Shown here piece after piece: positions 48,711 through 56,323 of a DNA stretch of 64,000 nucleotides; position 1 is the first letter of the stretch, and every line of letters begins with the position of its first letter. Under the pieces are notes generated by a model. The model was not told the origin of the DNA and ran no database searches. It saw nothing but the letters and a program-made list of their open reading frames with translations. Origin of the DNA: Mycolicibacterium phocaicum. Its GTDB lineage: Bacteria > Actinomycetota > Actinomycetes > Mycobacteriales > Mycobacteriaceae. The position numbers were made by a program, and so were the translations under genes. The DNA lies in NCBI RefSeq assembly GCF_010731115.1, contig NZ_AP022616.1, forward strand, positions 2,170,001 through 2,234,000. The letters run 5' to 3'.

Positions 48711-49991
48711 TCACGTTTGGCGCGCAACCGCCGCGGCGACGTGCCGGTGCCCGATGATCTCGAACCCGGCCACGCTCACCATCGGTGCCACGCTCGCCAC
48801 CAACAGACAGAGCGCCATCGGCACCCCGACCGCGGCGAGCACCACCGTCGCGATCAGGACCAGCGCGGTCAGCACCACCAGCAGCAGGTGCAGGGCGTCG
48901 ACCGACCGCAGCATCAGCGTGTACAGCACGTAGACCAATGCGATGTAGATGCCGACCGGGATCACCACGCTGAGCACCGTGGCCACCGACCCCAGCGCCG
49001 AGTGGTGCTGGATGTAGTACGCGGCGGTGTGCAGGCCGGCACCGGTCGCGACGATGGCGCCGTACACCGGCATGTGCAGGTACCCGAACCAGAAGCCCCG
49101 CTCGCGGTGCGCGTGCAGGGCGTCGGCCGACGGCACCATGAAGTACACCCACCACATGCCGAAGGTCAGGGCCGTGCCCGCGATCGCCAGCAGCACCGCG
49201 TCCCACGACCAGCCGTGCTCGCCGACGACAGCCGACAGTGAGGCGACCGTCCCGACGACGCCCTCGCCGACGCCCTCGCCGAGCGCGATGATCGCCAGCA
49301 GTCCGTAGCGCTCGGCGATGTGATGCGCGTGCCACGGGGTCCCGCCGCACTTGGTCTCGGCGATCATCGGGCCGCCCAGTTCGATGAGCGCCAACAGCAC
49401 CCAGGCGCCCAGGGTCACCGGCACACTCGTCGGCAGGAACACCGTGCCGACCCAGCCCACCTGGACCACCGCGACGATCCAGACGTACGTCATCGCCGCT
49501 GCGCGCCGTGACGGATCTTGCTTCGCGGCGCGTAACCACTGCCCCACCAAGGCAATTCGCATCACCACGTAACCGGCGACCAGCACCGCGTTGTCGACGT
49601 GGTGGCCGTGCTCGATCGAGGCGTAGAACGCGGGCAGGCCGAGTGCCAGGACCAGGACGCCGACCATCTCGACCATCGTCATCAACCGGAACACCCAGTC
49701 ATCGGTGTCGTACGCCGAGGCGAACCAGGTGAAGTTGATCCACGCCAGACAGATCGCGAAGGTGGAAAACACGAACCCCGTGATGCCGGCGCCGACGTGG
49801 CCCGCGGCCAGCATGTGCGACAGCTCCGACGCCGCGACTCCGAACGCCACGACGAAGGTCAGGTCGAACAGCAGCTCCAGAGGCGTCGCGACGCGGTGCC
49901 TTTCGTGCGGATCGCGGCCCCGCATCGGCGTCAACCGATGTGCGCGCACCGAACTGTGTGGGTCAGGAGCGTCCTGTTCAGCCCCATCCAT
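48711..49991 (-). CDS. Low temperature requirement A (LtrA) family membrane protein
   Basis: A 426-residue protein with about ten membrane segments. The conserved start RVATPLELLFDLTFVVAFGVAA and later WHAHHIAERYGLLAIIALGEGV (with the H-x-x-ER-x-GL block) are the LtrA signature. Function is unknown in the family. The ATG at 49991 has AAGGGA about nine bases upstream. It is transcribed alone, divergent from the IspD-like gene. Confidence 0.87.
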   Translation of the reverse strand: MDGAEQDAPDPHSSVRAHRLTPMRGRDPHERHRVATPLELLFDLTFVVAFGVAASELSHMLAAGHVGAGITGFVFSTFAICLAWINFTWFASAYDTDDWVFRLMTMVEMVGVLVLALGLPAFYASIEHGHHVDNAVLVAGYVVMRIALVGQWLRAAKQDPSRRAAAMTYVWIVAVVQVGWVGTVFLPTSVPVTLGAWVLLALIELGGPMIAETKCGGTPWHAHHIAERYGLLAIIALGEGVGEGVVGTVASLSAVVGEHGWSWDAVLLAIAGTALTFGMWWVYFMVPSADALHAHRERGFWFGYLHMPVYGAIVATGAGLHTAAYYIQHHSALGSVATVLSVVIPVGIYIALVYVLYTLMLRSVDALHLLLVVLTALVLIATVVLAAVGVPMALCLLVASVAPMVSVAGFEIIGHRHVAAAVARQT

Positions 49992-50084
49992 GCCGTGGTC
50001 CCTTCAGCGAATCCGGGCCCCGTCCGGGCCGCGTCACGGTAAGCCTGCCGCAGATCCCCGCTCCCGTCCCACTACCGTGAAGAC

Positions 50085-50786
50085 GTGTCCGCTCCCCCGA
50101 TCGCCGTCGGCGTCGTTCTTGCCGCCGGTATCGGATCGCGTGTCGGGGCCGACGGCAACAAGGCCTATCTGCAGTTGGCCGGCCGCAGCATGGTGGCGTG
50201 GTCGGTGGCGGCCGTGGCCGCCGGTCCCCAGATCGCCCGCACCATCCTGGTGTTCCGGCGCGGTGAGCGCGATCAGGTCGCGGCGCTCATGGCCGACGAA
50301 CTCCCGGGAACCACAGTCGAATTCGTCGAAGGCGGCGACTCCCGGCACGGCTCCGAACACAACGTGCTGAGCTACCTCGCGGCGGACATCGAAGCCGGCA
50401 CGGTCGACGTCGTGCTGATCCACGACGCCGCCCGGCCGCTGGCCGGTGCCGACCTGATGGACACCGCCGTCACCACGGCACGAGAGCGGGGCGGCGCCAT
50501 TCCGGTGCTGCCGTCGGGCGACGTGTTGCGCCTGACCGAGCACGGCCTCAGCGCCATCGACCAGGCGCTGGTTCGGGTGCAGACGCCGCAGGCATTCCGG
50601 GCCGCGCCGCTGTGGCAGGCCTACGTCGCCGCGGCCGCCACCGGTTTCGAGGGCACCGACACGTCGTCGTGTGTGGAGCGCTTCACTGATGTCGAGGTCC
50701 ACGCGATCGCCGGGTCGGCACAGAATTTCAAGGTGACGTTCGCACACGACGTGCAGGTCGCCGAGCGTCTGCTCAGCCGGCGCTGA
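50085..50786 (+). CDS. IspD-family cytidylyltransferase
   Basis: A 233-residue nucleotidyltransferase of the 2-C-methyl-D-erythritol 4-phosphate cytidylyltransferase type. Catalytic features are kept: LAAGIGSRVGADGNKAYLQLAG (R and K of the GxGxRxxxxxxK loop), LIHDAARPL (D and R), VQTPQAFR and the late lysine in NFKVTFAHD. It could make CDP-ME or act on another sugar or polyol phosphate. It is not next to ispF, unlike the usual mycobacterial ispD, so it is probably a second copy. The GTG at 50085 has TACCGT six bases upstream: leaderless. Its end overlaps the convergent gene by 14 bases. Confidence 0.78.
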   Translation: MSAPPIAVGVVLAAGIGSRVGADGNKAYLQLAGRSMVAWSVAAVAAGPQIARTILVFRRGERDQVAALMADELPGTTVEFVEGGDSRHGSEHNVLSYLAADIEAGTVDVVLIHDAARPLAGADLMDTAVTTARERGGAIPVLPSGDVLRLTEHGLSAIDQALVRVQTPQAFRAAPLWQAYVAAAATGFEGTDTSSCVERFTDVEVHAIAGSAQNFKVTFAHDVQVAERLLSRR

Positions 50787-51363
50787 CAATCGCTTCCAGC
50801 AGTTCCCGGTCATGCGCGAGGTCGACCGCGAAGGCGTTGGGGTCGCCGTCGACGGTACCGACGTTGAGACCGGCCGAGAGCAGAGCGGGAAGGTCGTCGG
50901 GTGCAAAGCTGGCCAGCACCGCGGCGGTGTAGCCCCGCGGGTACTGCGCGGTGACGAGTTCCGACCGGTCCACGTTGCCCAGTACAATGCCTTTTGCGGC
51001 AACACTTTTCACGCTGTCGGTCATCGTCAGCACCGGCAGCACGACGTCGTGATCCGCGAGCCCCGCCGCCACGCGTACCGCCAGTTCGGCGGGAGCCAGC
51101 GGGTAGCGCACATCGTGCACCAGGATCGCGTCCCCCTCGGCGGGAAGCCCCGGCGCGGCAAGCACGGGCACACCACTCAGGCCATGAGCCGCAAGGCATT
51201 CCGTAGCGGCTGCGGCCAAGTCTTCGGTGGCCACCACCGTCACGGGCGCCACGCCGCGGACCGCGCGCACGGCCCGCACCAGCGCCGGCTCACCCGCGAT
51301 CGGCGCGGTGAAGTCAGCCGGCGCGAGCGCTGCGGGCACCGTCACGATCGCCGAAAGAGTCAC
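50773..51363 (-). CDS. Degenerate IspD-like protein
   Basis: A 196-residue protein with the same overall order as IspD (VHDVRYPLAPAEL for HDAARPL; PVLTMTDSVKSV; QYPRGYTAAVLASF for the QTPQ region), but the N-terminal GxGxR...K nucleotide loop is missing (TLSAIVTVPAALAPADFTAPI). It probably cannot bind CTP in the normal way and may be a partner or regulator of the neighbouring IspD-like enzyme. The GTG at 51363 has TAGGGT six bases upstream and lies nine bases after the permease stop, so it may be both leaderless and a tail gene of the ABC operon. Confidence 0.6.
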   Translation of the reverse strand: MTLSAIVTVPAALAPADFTAPIAGEPALVRAVRAVRGVAPVTVVATEDLAAAATECLAAHGLSGVPVLAAPGLPAEGDAILVHDVRYPLAPAELAVRVAAGLADHDVVLPVLTMTDSVKSVAAKGIVLGNVDRSELVTAQYPRGYTAAVLASFAPDDLPALLSAGLNVGTVDGDPNAFAVDLAHDRELLEAIVSAG

Positions 51364-51372
51364 CGCGCCACC

Positions 51373-52179
51373 CTATCGTCGGTTGGCTGCTCCCCCTGGC
51401 CGCTCCGGAGAAATAAGCCGGCGCGCGGTCACATCCAGCAGAAATCCCAGCGCTCCGATCACCACGATCACCGCCACCACCTGGTCATAGGCCAGCTGGT
51501 CGCGGGCGTTGAGCACCTGGTAGCCCAGACCCGAACGCACGCCGAGCATTTCCGCCGGGACCAGCACCACCCAGGCGATTCCCAGGGCCACGCGCACGCC
51601 TGTCTGCAGCTGTCCCCGGATAGCCGGCAACACCACGGCGGTGATGAGCTCCCACCGGGTGGCATGGAACGACCGCGCCACGTCCAGGTAGCCCGGGTCG
51701 ACGGCACGGACCCCGGCCACGGTGTTGATCAACACAGGCCATACGGCGGCCACCGCGATCAGGAAGATCACCGGCTCGTTGCCGATGCCGAACACGGCCA
51801 CGGCGATGGGTGCCCAGGACAGCGGCGAAATCATCCGCACGAACTGGACGAGCGGCGCGGCCGCCCGCTCGGCCGTGGCGCTGAGCCCGAGCAGCAGGCC
51901 GGCCGGAATCCCGATGACGACCGCCACCGCCAGACCGATCACCAACCGCCACAGGCTGATCCCGATGTCGGGCAGCAGGACACCACGGGCGAACAGGTCG
52001 ACGACCGCGGGCGCCACGCGCTGCGGGGCGGCCTGACGCAGCAGCGAGTGCGGTGCGGACAGCACGGTCGTCGTCAACCACCAGAGACCGACCGCGACGA
52101 CGACGGCGCCGGCCGGCGGGGCCCAGCGGCGCACCGCCACCGGCGGATCGATCACCGCGCGGACGGGTGTCGTGGTCAT
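51373..52179 (-). CDS. ABC importer permease (SsuC/TauC type)
   Basis: A 268-residue protein with six membrane segments and the EAA-like cytoplasmic loop (SFHATRWELITAVVLPAIRGQLQTGVRVALGIAW). This pattern fits the nitrate/sulfonate/taurine class of permeases. The ATG at 52179 overlaps the binding-protein stop (ATGA). It is the last of the three transporter genes. Confidence 0.87.
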   Translation of the reverse strand: MTTTPVRAVIDPPVAVRRWAPPAGAVVVAVGLWWLTTTVLSAPHSLLRQAAPQRVAPAVVDLFARGVLLPDIGISLWRLVIGLAVAVVIGIPAGLLLGLSATAERAAAPLVQFVRMISPLSWAPIAVAVFGIGNEPVIFLIAVAAVWPVLINTVAGVRAVDPGYLDVARSFHATRWELITAVVLPAIRGQLQTGVRVALGIAWVVLVPAEMLGVRSGLGYQVLNARDQLAYDQVVAVIVVIGALGFLLDVTARRLISPERPGGAANRR

Positions 52180-53330
52180 GTCAGCTCCAATTGCTCGGTT
52201 CGGGTGTAGCCACCACTGAGGCCGAAGGCGGCCGGACCGCCATGGGCCGCAATGGAATTGCGGACGAAAGTGTCGTCGACAAGGTCGCCGTGCACGGTGG
52301 TGGGGTCCAACCGGTCGAGGAAGCGCCGGTCGCCGTCGATGACGGTGTCGTGCATGGCCGACACCAGCTCACTGGTGAAGCTCGGGAACGGGAACGGCTG
52401 AAAGCCGAGCCGCTGCGGCTGCCACTCCGGGTGATGCAGCGGGTAGGGCGCGGTGGGATACGTCATCGCCAGCGTGATCGCCGGCACCGGCTGGGGCAGG
52501 TAGCGCCCGCCGCCGAGTTTCGCCGCGGCCGCCTTCCGATCGTTCGACAGCGCGAGTTGCGCCGTCACCACCGCGTCCGTGAGCTGCTGCACTGCCGCCG
52601 GCCGACTGCTGATGACGTCGTCCCGAGTGACCAGAGCGCAGCAGGCATGGTCGCGCCACACATCGCCGAGGAAGGTGTGGATGCGCCCGATCTTCTTGGT
52701 CTGGGCCATCGCGTTGAACGGGTCGGCGACGACGTAGCCGCCGATGGTGCCGGTGGCCAGCGCCGGCACCATGTCCGACGGACTCATGACGACGAGTTCC
52801 ACGGTGCGGTCGGCCCGCGACGCCGACCGCCGGATCACCGGTTGCAATCCGTTGGCCCGCAACAACTTCTGCAGCACGATGTTGTGAATCGACCACCAGA
52901 ACGGGATCGCCAGCTGCGAACCCGCAAGGTCCGGCAACTCCCGGATGTGCGGTGCGACCGTCAGTGCCGAGCCATTGGTGTGGTTCCAGCCGAGTACCCG
53001 GACGCCGCCACCGAGCGCATAGCGCAGCTGCACCGCCATCGGCATCAGCAGGTGCACAACGTCGAGTTGGCGATTCAGGAATGCCTCACCCAGCGCCGCC
53101 CAGCTCCGGAACAGCACCGGCTTGCCGACACCGGCCGGATACAACCCGGCGGAATGCGCCAACAACAGCGGTGCGGCGTCGGTGATCGGCAGATAACCCA
53201 CCCGCAGCGGCCCGCCGGCGGTCGAATCGGTGGTGGCACTGTGCGCCAGGTCCGCCAGGCCGAAGGCGCCACCGGCGGCCGCCGCCGCGGCGATCAGGAC
53301 CTGCCGTCGCGAGATCAGCAGTCTGCTCAT
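52176..53330 (-). CDS. ABC substrate-binding protein (SsuA/NrtA-like)
   Basis: A 384-residue exported protein. The N-terminus LISRRQVLIAAAAAAGGAFGLA has a twin-arginine pair and a hydrophobic core, so it is likely Tat- or Sec-exported; there is no lipobox cysteine. The body (LRVGYLPITDAAPLLLAHSAGLY, FRSWAALGEAFLNRQLDVVHLLMP, and VADPFNAMAQTKKIG) is the NMT1/SsuA-like fold of sulfonate, nitrate and taurine binders. The ligand is not readable from sequence. The ATG at 53330 overlaps the ATPase stop. Confidence 0.82.
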   Translation of the reverse strand: MSRLLISRRQVLIAAAAAAGGAFGLADLAHSATTDSTAGGPLRVGYLPITDAAPLLLAHSAGLYPAGVGKPVLFRSWAALGEAFLNRQLDVVHLLMPMAVQLRYALGGGVRVLGWNHTNGSALTVAPHIRELPDLAGSQLAIPFWWSIHNIVLQKLLRANGLQPVIRRSASRADRTVELVVMSPSDMVPALATGTIGGYVVADPFNAMAQTKKIGRIHTFLGDVWRDHACCALVTRDDVISSRPAAVQQLTDAVVTAQLALSNDRKAAAAKLGGGRYLPQPVPAITLAMTYPTAPYPLHHPEWQPQRLGFQPFPFPSFTSELVSAMHDTVIDGDRRFLDRLDPTTVHGDLVDDTFVRNSIAAHGGPAAFGLSGGYTRTEQLELT

Positions 53331-54046
53331 GCCACCCACAGTTCGGAAACCCGGTAATGACTGAGGATTTCGTCACGCAGACCCGACCGGTCCGCCTCGC
53401 CCAGGCGCCATTGACGCTGAATGCGGCCGCCATCCGCCAGCAGTACAACACGCTGCGCCAGGGCCAGCGCCTCCTCGACGTCATGGGTGACCAGCAGCAC
53501 CGTCACGCCCAATTCGGTTGTGAGTGTGGCCAACCACTGCTGCAGGTCGGCACGCGTCGCGGGGTCAAGCGCGCTGAACGGTTCGTCGAGCAGAAGCACC
53601 TGGGGCCGGGTCGCGACGGCGCGCAGGATGGCCACCCGCTGGGCCTGCCCGCCGGACAGCTGGTCGGGATAGCGGTCGGCCAGGCTATCGACGCCGAAGC
53701 GCCGCATCAGCTCTGCCGCGTAATCCGCGTCGAATCCCTTGCGCCGGTACACGAATCGCTTTGCATAGGAGACGTTGCCCTGCACCGTCAGCCACGGCAG
53801 TAGCAACGCGTCCTGGAAGACCACCCCGATGTGCGGACGCTCGCCGCCGGCGGGCCAGCTGACGGTTCCCGAGCTCAGCGATTCCAGGCCGGCCAGCACC
53901 CGGAGCAGGGTCGACTTCCCGCTGCCGCTACGCCCGAGAACCGCGACGAATTCTCCGGACTCGACAGCAAGATCGATGTCGTCGAGAACGACGCTGTCGC
54001 CAAATCGCTTGGTGCCCGCGGCTATCCGTACTGCTTCAGTTCCCAC
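53327..54046 (-). CDS. ABC importer ATPase (SsuB/TauB type)
   Basis: A 239-residue ATPase with Walker A GRSGSGKST, Q-loop VFQDALLLPWLTV, signature LSGGQAQRVAI, Walker B VLLLDEPFSALD and H-loop THDVEEAL. The LPWLTV block after the Q-loop is usual in nitrate/sulfonate/taurine importers. The GTG at 54046 overlaps the preceding flavoprotein gene by 25 bases, showing tight coupling. Confidence 0.9.
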   Translation of the reverse strand: MGTEAVRIAAGTKRFGDSVVLDDIDLAVESGEFVAVLGRSGSGKSTLLRVLAGLESLSSGTVSWPAGGERPHIGVVFQDALLLPWLTVQGNVSYAKRFVYRRKGFDADYAAELMRRFGVDSLADRYPDQLSGGQAQRVAILRAVATRPQVLLLDEPFSALDPATRADLQQWLATLTTELGVTVLLVTHDVEEALALAQRVVLLADGGRIQRQWRLGEADRSGLRDEILSHYRVSELWVA

Positions 54047-55044
54047 CTGAGTTGTCCTTCCGATGGTGATTGCACGGGCAGGAAGGCCGCTTCGCGGAAC
54101 CGGCGGTTGGCCGCCGTCCCCGCGCGGTAGCCCTGGCCACCGGCCAGGGCCGACTCCAGTCGGGTCGCCCCCACCGCGGTGTTGGCGGCGTCCAGTCGGA
54201 GCCGGATCACCTCGGCCACATCGGCTTCCCCTGGCGCCGTGGCGAACTCGTACAGCCGTCGACGATTGCGTTCGGCCTGCGACACCAGGTCGGCGAGGTC
54301 GCCGTCGAACTGGGCGGCCAGGCCGTCGGTCGCCCGGCCGGCCGCCGTCAGCGCCGCCCCGGTGACGCCGACGCAGAACGCGGTCTGCAACAGTAGGAAC
54401 GTCGGCTTGATCCCGCGGACGAAGCCGGTGAGGTCGGCGCTGATGATGCGGTCGGCGTGCACCTCGACCTCTTCCAGGCGCAGTGATGTCGACCCGGTGC
54501 TGCCCAACGCCATGAGCGCGGGCGCCGGATCGATCACCACGCCGACCGCGCTCACGTCGACCGCGACGACATACAGCCGGCCCGCGGCCGTCCGTGCCGG
54601 CAATACGATCAACGCGTCGTCAAAGACGTTGGATGCCCAGCGGATCGGTCCGTTGAGCCGCAGACCACGACGCGTCTCCCCCGCGAAGATCGGGAGCTGT
54701 CCGAGGCCCGCCACATGCTTGAGCCCGGCGGCCATGGCGGTCACGCCGGGGCGGCGTGCGGTGCGCAACGCCTCCGACAGGTCCGGCCGGTCGGCGAGGT
54801 AGTGAATCGCCATCTGGTGCGCCCAGGCCGAGAATCCGGCGGCGAGGCTCACCGCCGACACCTGCTCGATAACCCGCACCGTGTCGGGCAGGTCCGGCAG
54901 GCCGAACAATCCGGCCGCGCCGAGGGCGCGCAGGTCGTCACGGACGTCGGTCTGCCCCGCGTCGAGGTCACCGGCCCGGGCGTCCACCCCGGCGGTGACG
55001 TCCGCCAGTCGGGTTGCGACGTCGTCGGATACCAAAGTCGTCAT
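54022..55044 (-). CDS. Acyl-CoA dehydrogenase-fold flavoprotein (DszC/SfnC-like)
   Basis: A 340-residue protein, shorter than real acyl-CoA dehydrogenases (about 380-400). The N-terminal helical part and the middle beta part (GLRLNGPIRWASNVFDDALIVLP, ALGSTGSTSLRLEEVEV) are kept, and the C-terminus reads NRRFREAAFLPVQSPSEGQLRWELKQYG. No catalytic glutamate of the dehydrogenase type is apparent, and the genes around it are an importer of the sulfonate class, so it may be a reduced-flavin monooxygenase of the DszC/SfnC type. A flavin reductase is not nearby. The start at 55044 overlaps the DUF4242 stop (ATGA). Confidence 0.7.
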   Translation of the reverse strand: MTTLVSDDVATRLADVTAGVDARAGDLDAGQTDVRDDLRALGAAGLFGLPDLPDTVRVIEQVSAVSLAAGFSAWAHQMAIHYLADRPDLSEALRTARRPGVTAMAAGLKHVAGLGQLPIFAGETRRGLRLNGPIRWASNVFDDALIVLPARTAAGRLYVVAVDVSAVGVVIDPAPALMALGSTGSTSLRLEEVEVHADRIISADLTGFVRGIKPTFLLLQTAFCVGVTGAALTAAGRATDGLAAQFDGDLADLVSQAERNRRRLYEFATAPGEADVAEVIRLRLDAANTAVGATRLESALAGGQGYRAGTAANRRFREAAFLPVQSPSEGQLRWELKQYG

Positions 55045-55598
55045 CGTCCACCGCTTTCCAGTCCGTACAACCGATCGATCGGGGTCTGCACAGCCACGCG
55101 CGCCCGCCGTACCGCGTCCTCGTCCGGCGCGTCGTAGAAACACAGGCACTTGTCCATGTCGACCCGCACGTAGGTGCGCAGGAAGCTGACTTCGGGCACC
55201 TCCGCGTATTTGGGCGCGTTGGCTTTCTTGCGGCTCAGGTAGCTGTCCATGTCCAGGTCGGCGGGCAGGTCCCACTCGACCAGGTATCCGGCCGTGGGGC
55301 GGACTGCTTTCAGCTGGTCCAATTCCGCGCCGACGAGTCGCACCTCGTGCGGACCGGTCAGTTCGGCCGCCCCGACTGACGACGCCTCGATCTGCAGCGG
55401 ACCGCCGACGAGCTCAGCCACGACGAACAACCGGTGCTGGCCGGTCACCTGAGCCTCGATGAGTTCGCCGCCGGCCCGGTGCACTTCGGCGTCGACGGTC
55501 TTGATGGCCTGGTCGACCTCGGCCCGGCCGGGCAGTCCTGCGATTTCGTAGAGGTACAGCGTCACGGTGTGTTCCTGTTCGTCGGGCGTCGATGACAT
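55041..55598 (-). CDS. DUF4242-type protein, two-part
   Basis: A 185-residue protein. The second half (GYLVEWDLPADLDMDSYLSRKKANAPKY, EVSFLRTYVRVDMDKCLCFYDAPDEDAVRRA) is a DUF4242 domain, like the nickel-binding SCO4226. The first half (TLYLYEIAGLPGRAEVDQAIKTVDAEVHRAGGELIEAQVTG) looks like a separate ferredoxin-like domain. Role unknown. It is the first gene of the operon with the flavoprotein and ABC importer and divergent from a TetR gene. The ATG at 55598 is used; a GTG directly before it is equally possible. Confidence 0.65.
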   Translation of the reverse strand: MSSTPDEQEHTVTLYLYEIAGLPGRAEVDQAIKTVDAEVHRAGGELIEAQVTGQHRLFVVAELVGGPLQIEASSVGAAELTGPHEVRLVGAELDQLKAVRPTAGYLVEWDLPADLDMDSYLSRKKANAPKYAEVPEVSFLRTYVRVDMDKCLCFYDAPDEDAVRRARVAVQTPIDRLYGLESGGR

Positions 55599-55614
55599 CA
55601 CGACGCTCGCATGA

Positions 55615-55628
55615 ACAGACCGGTCTGT
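55615..55628. promoter_or_regulatory. TetR operator palindrome
   Basis: ACAGACCGGTCTGT is a perfect 14-base palindrome in the 60-base gap between the divergent DUF4242 and TetR genes. It lies where the -35 of the TetR promoter would be (-10 TATGGT at 55647-55652), so the regulator should repress itself and the operon. Confidence 0.75.
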
Positions 55629-55658
55629 CTATCGAGGTTTCTCGGCTATGGTGCAGCT

Positions 55659-56264
55659 ATGAGCGCGACCCGCACCCGCCGCCCGGACCGGCCGGCGCCC
55701 CGCACCGACGCCGCCGGACCAGCCCAGCGGCTGCTCGATACCGCATCGAATCTCTTTGCCGCGCAGGGCATTCGCGCTGTGGGCATCGACACCATCCTGC
55801 GCGAGGCGGGCGTCGCCAAGGCCAGCCTCTACAGCTCGTACGGGTCGAAGGACGCGTTGGTGATCGCGTACCTGAACCGATTGGATCAGGCTGATCGCAA
55901 CCGCTGGGAAGCGAAGACTTCCGGCATCGACGACCCGGTCGACAAGCTGCTGTCGTTCTTCGACCTCGCGGCCGCCGCGGCACGCAAGCGCCAGTTCCGG
56001 GGCTGTCTCTACGCCAACGCGGCCACCGAGTTTCCCGGCGACACCCTCGAACCGGTGCGCGCCCATAGGTTGTGGATGCGCCGGCTGCTGACCGAGCTGC
56101 TGCGCGACGCCGAGGTGCCCGACGCCGCCGCGGTTGCCCAGCGCATCCAGCTGATCTACGACGGTGCCCTCACCGCGTCCAAACTCGAACGATCAGCCGC
56201 GCCCATCACCCTGGCCCGGCAGATGGCGCTCGAGCTCGTCACGTCTGCTCGCGAGCAGACGTAA
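55659..56264 (+). CDS. TetR-family regulator of the ABC/flavoprotein operon
   Basis: A 201-residue TetR protein. The DNA-binding part is LLDTASNLFAAQGIRAVGIDTILREAGVAKASLYSSYGSKDALV; the C-terminal part has FRGCLYANAATEFPG, typical of the AcrR/TetR_C_16-like group. The start at 55659 has TATGGT six bases upstream, so it is probably leaderless; a longer frame from 55611 would overlap the operator. The last codons (TSAREQT and the stop) are encoded by the palindromic repeat at 56241-56312. Confidence 0.85.
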   Translation: MSATRTRRPDRPAPRTDAAGPAQRLLDTASNLFAAQGIRAVGIDTILREAGVAKASLYSSYGSKDALVIAYLNRLDQADRNRWEAKTSGIDDPVDKLLSFFDLAAAAARKRQFRGCLYANAATEFPGDTLEPVRAHRLWMRRLLTELLRDAEVPDAAAVAQRIQLIYDGALTASKLERSAAPITLARQMALELVTSAREQT

Positions 56265-56312
56265 AGCTGTCGCAAAACGCTGGATTTTGACAGTTTTACG
56301 TCTGCTCGCGAG
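56241..56312. repeat. Composite palindromic element, second copy of the family
   Basis: Arms of 24 bases (56248-56271 and 56289-56312) match with one mismatch around a 17-base loop. The left arm also belongs to a perfect 22-base palindrome (56241-56262). The core matches the element at 37624-37681. It sits between convergent TetR and mmpL stops, overlaps the TetR stop codon and probably works as a two-way terminator. Confidence 0.8.
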
Positions 56313-56323
56313 AGAGCCGCTAG

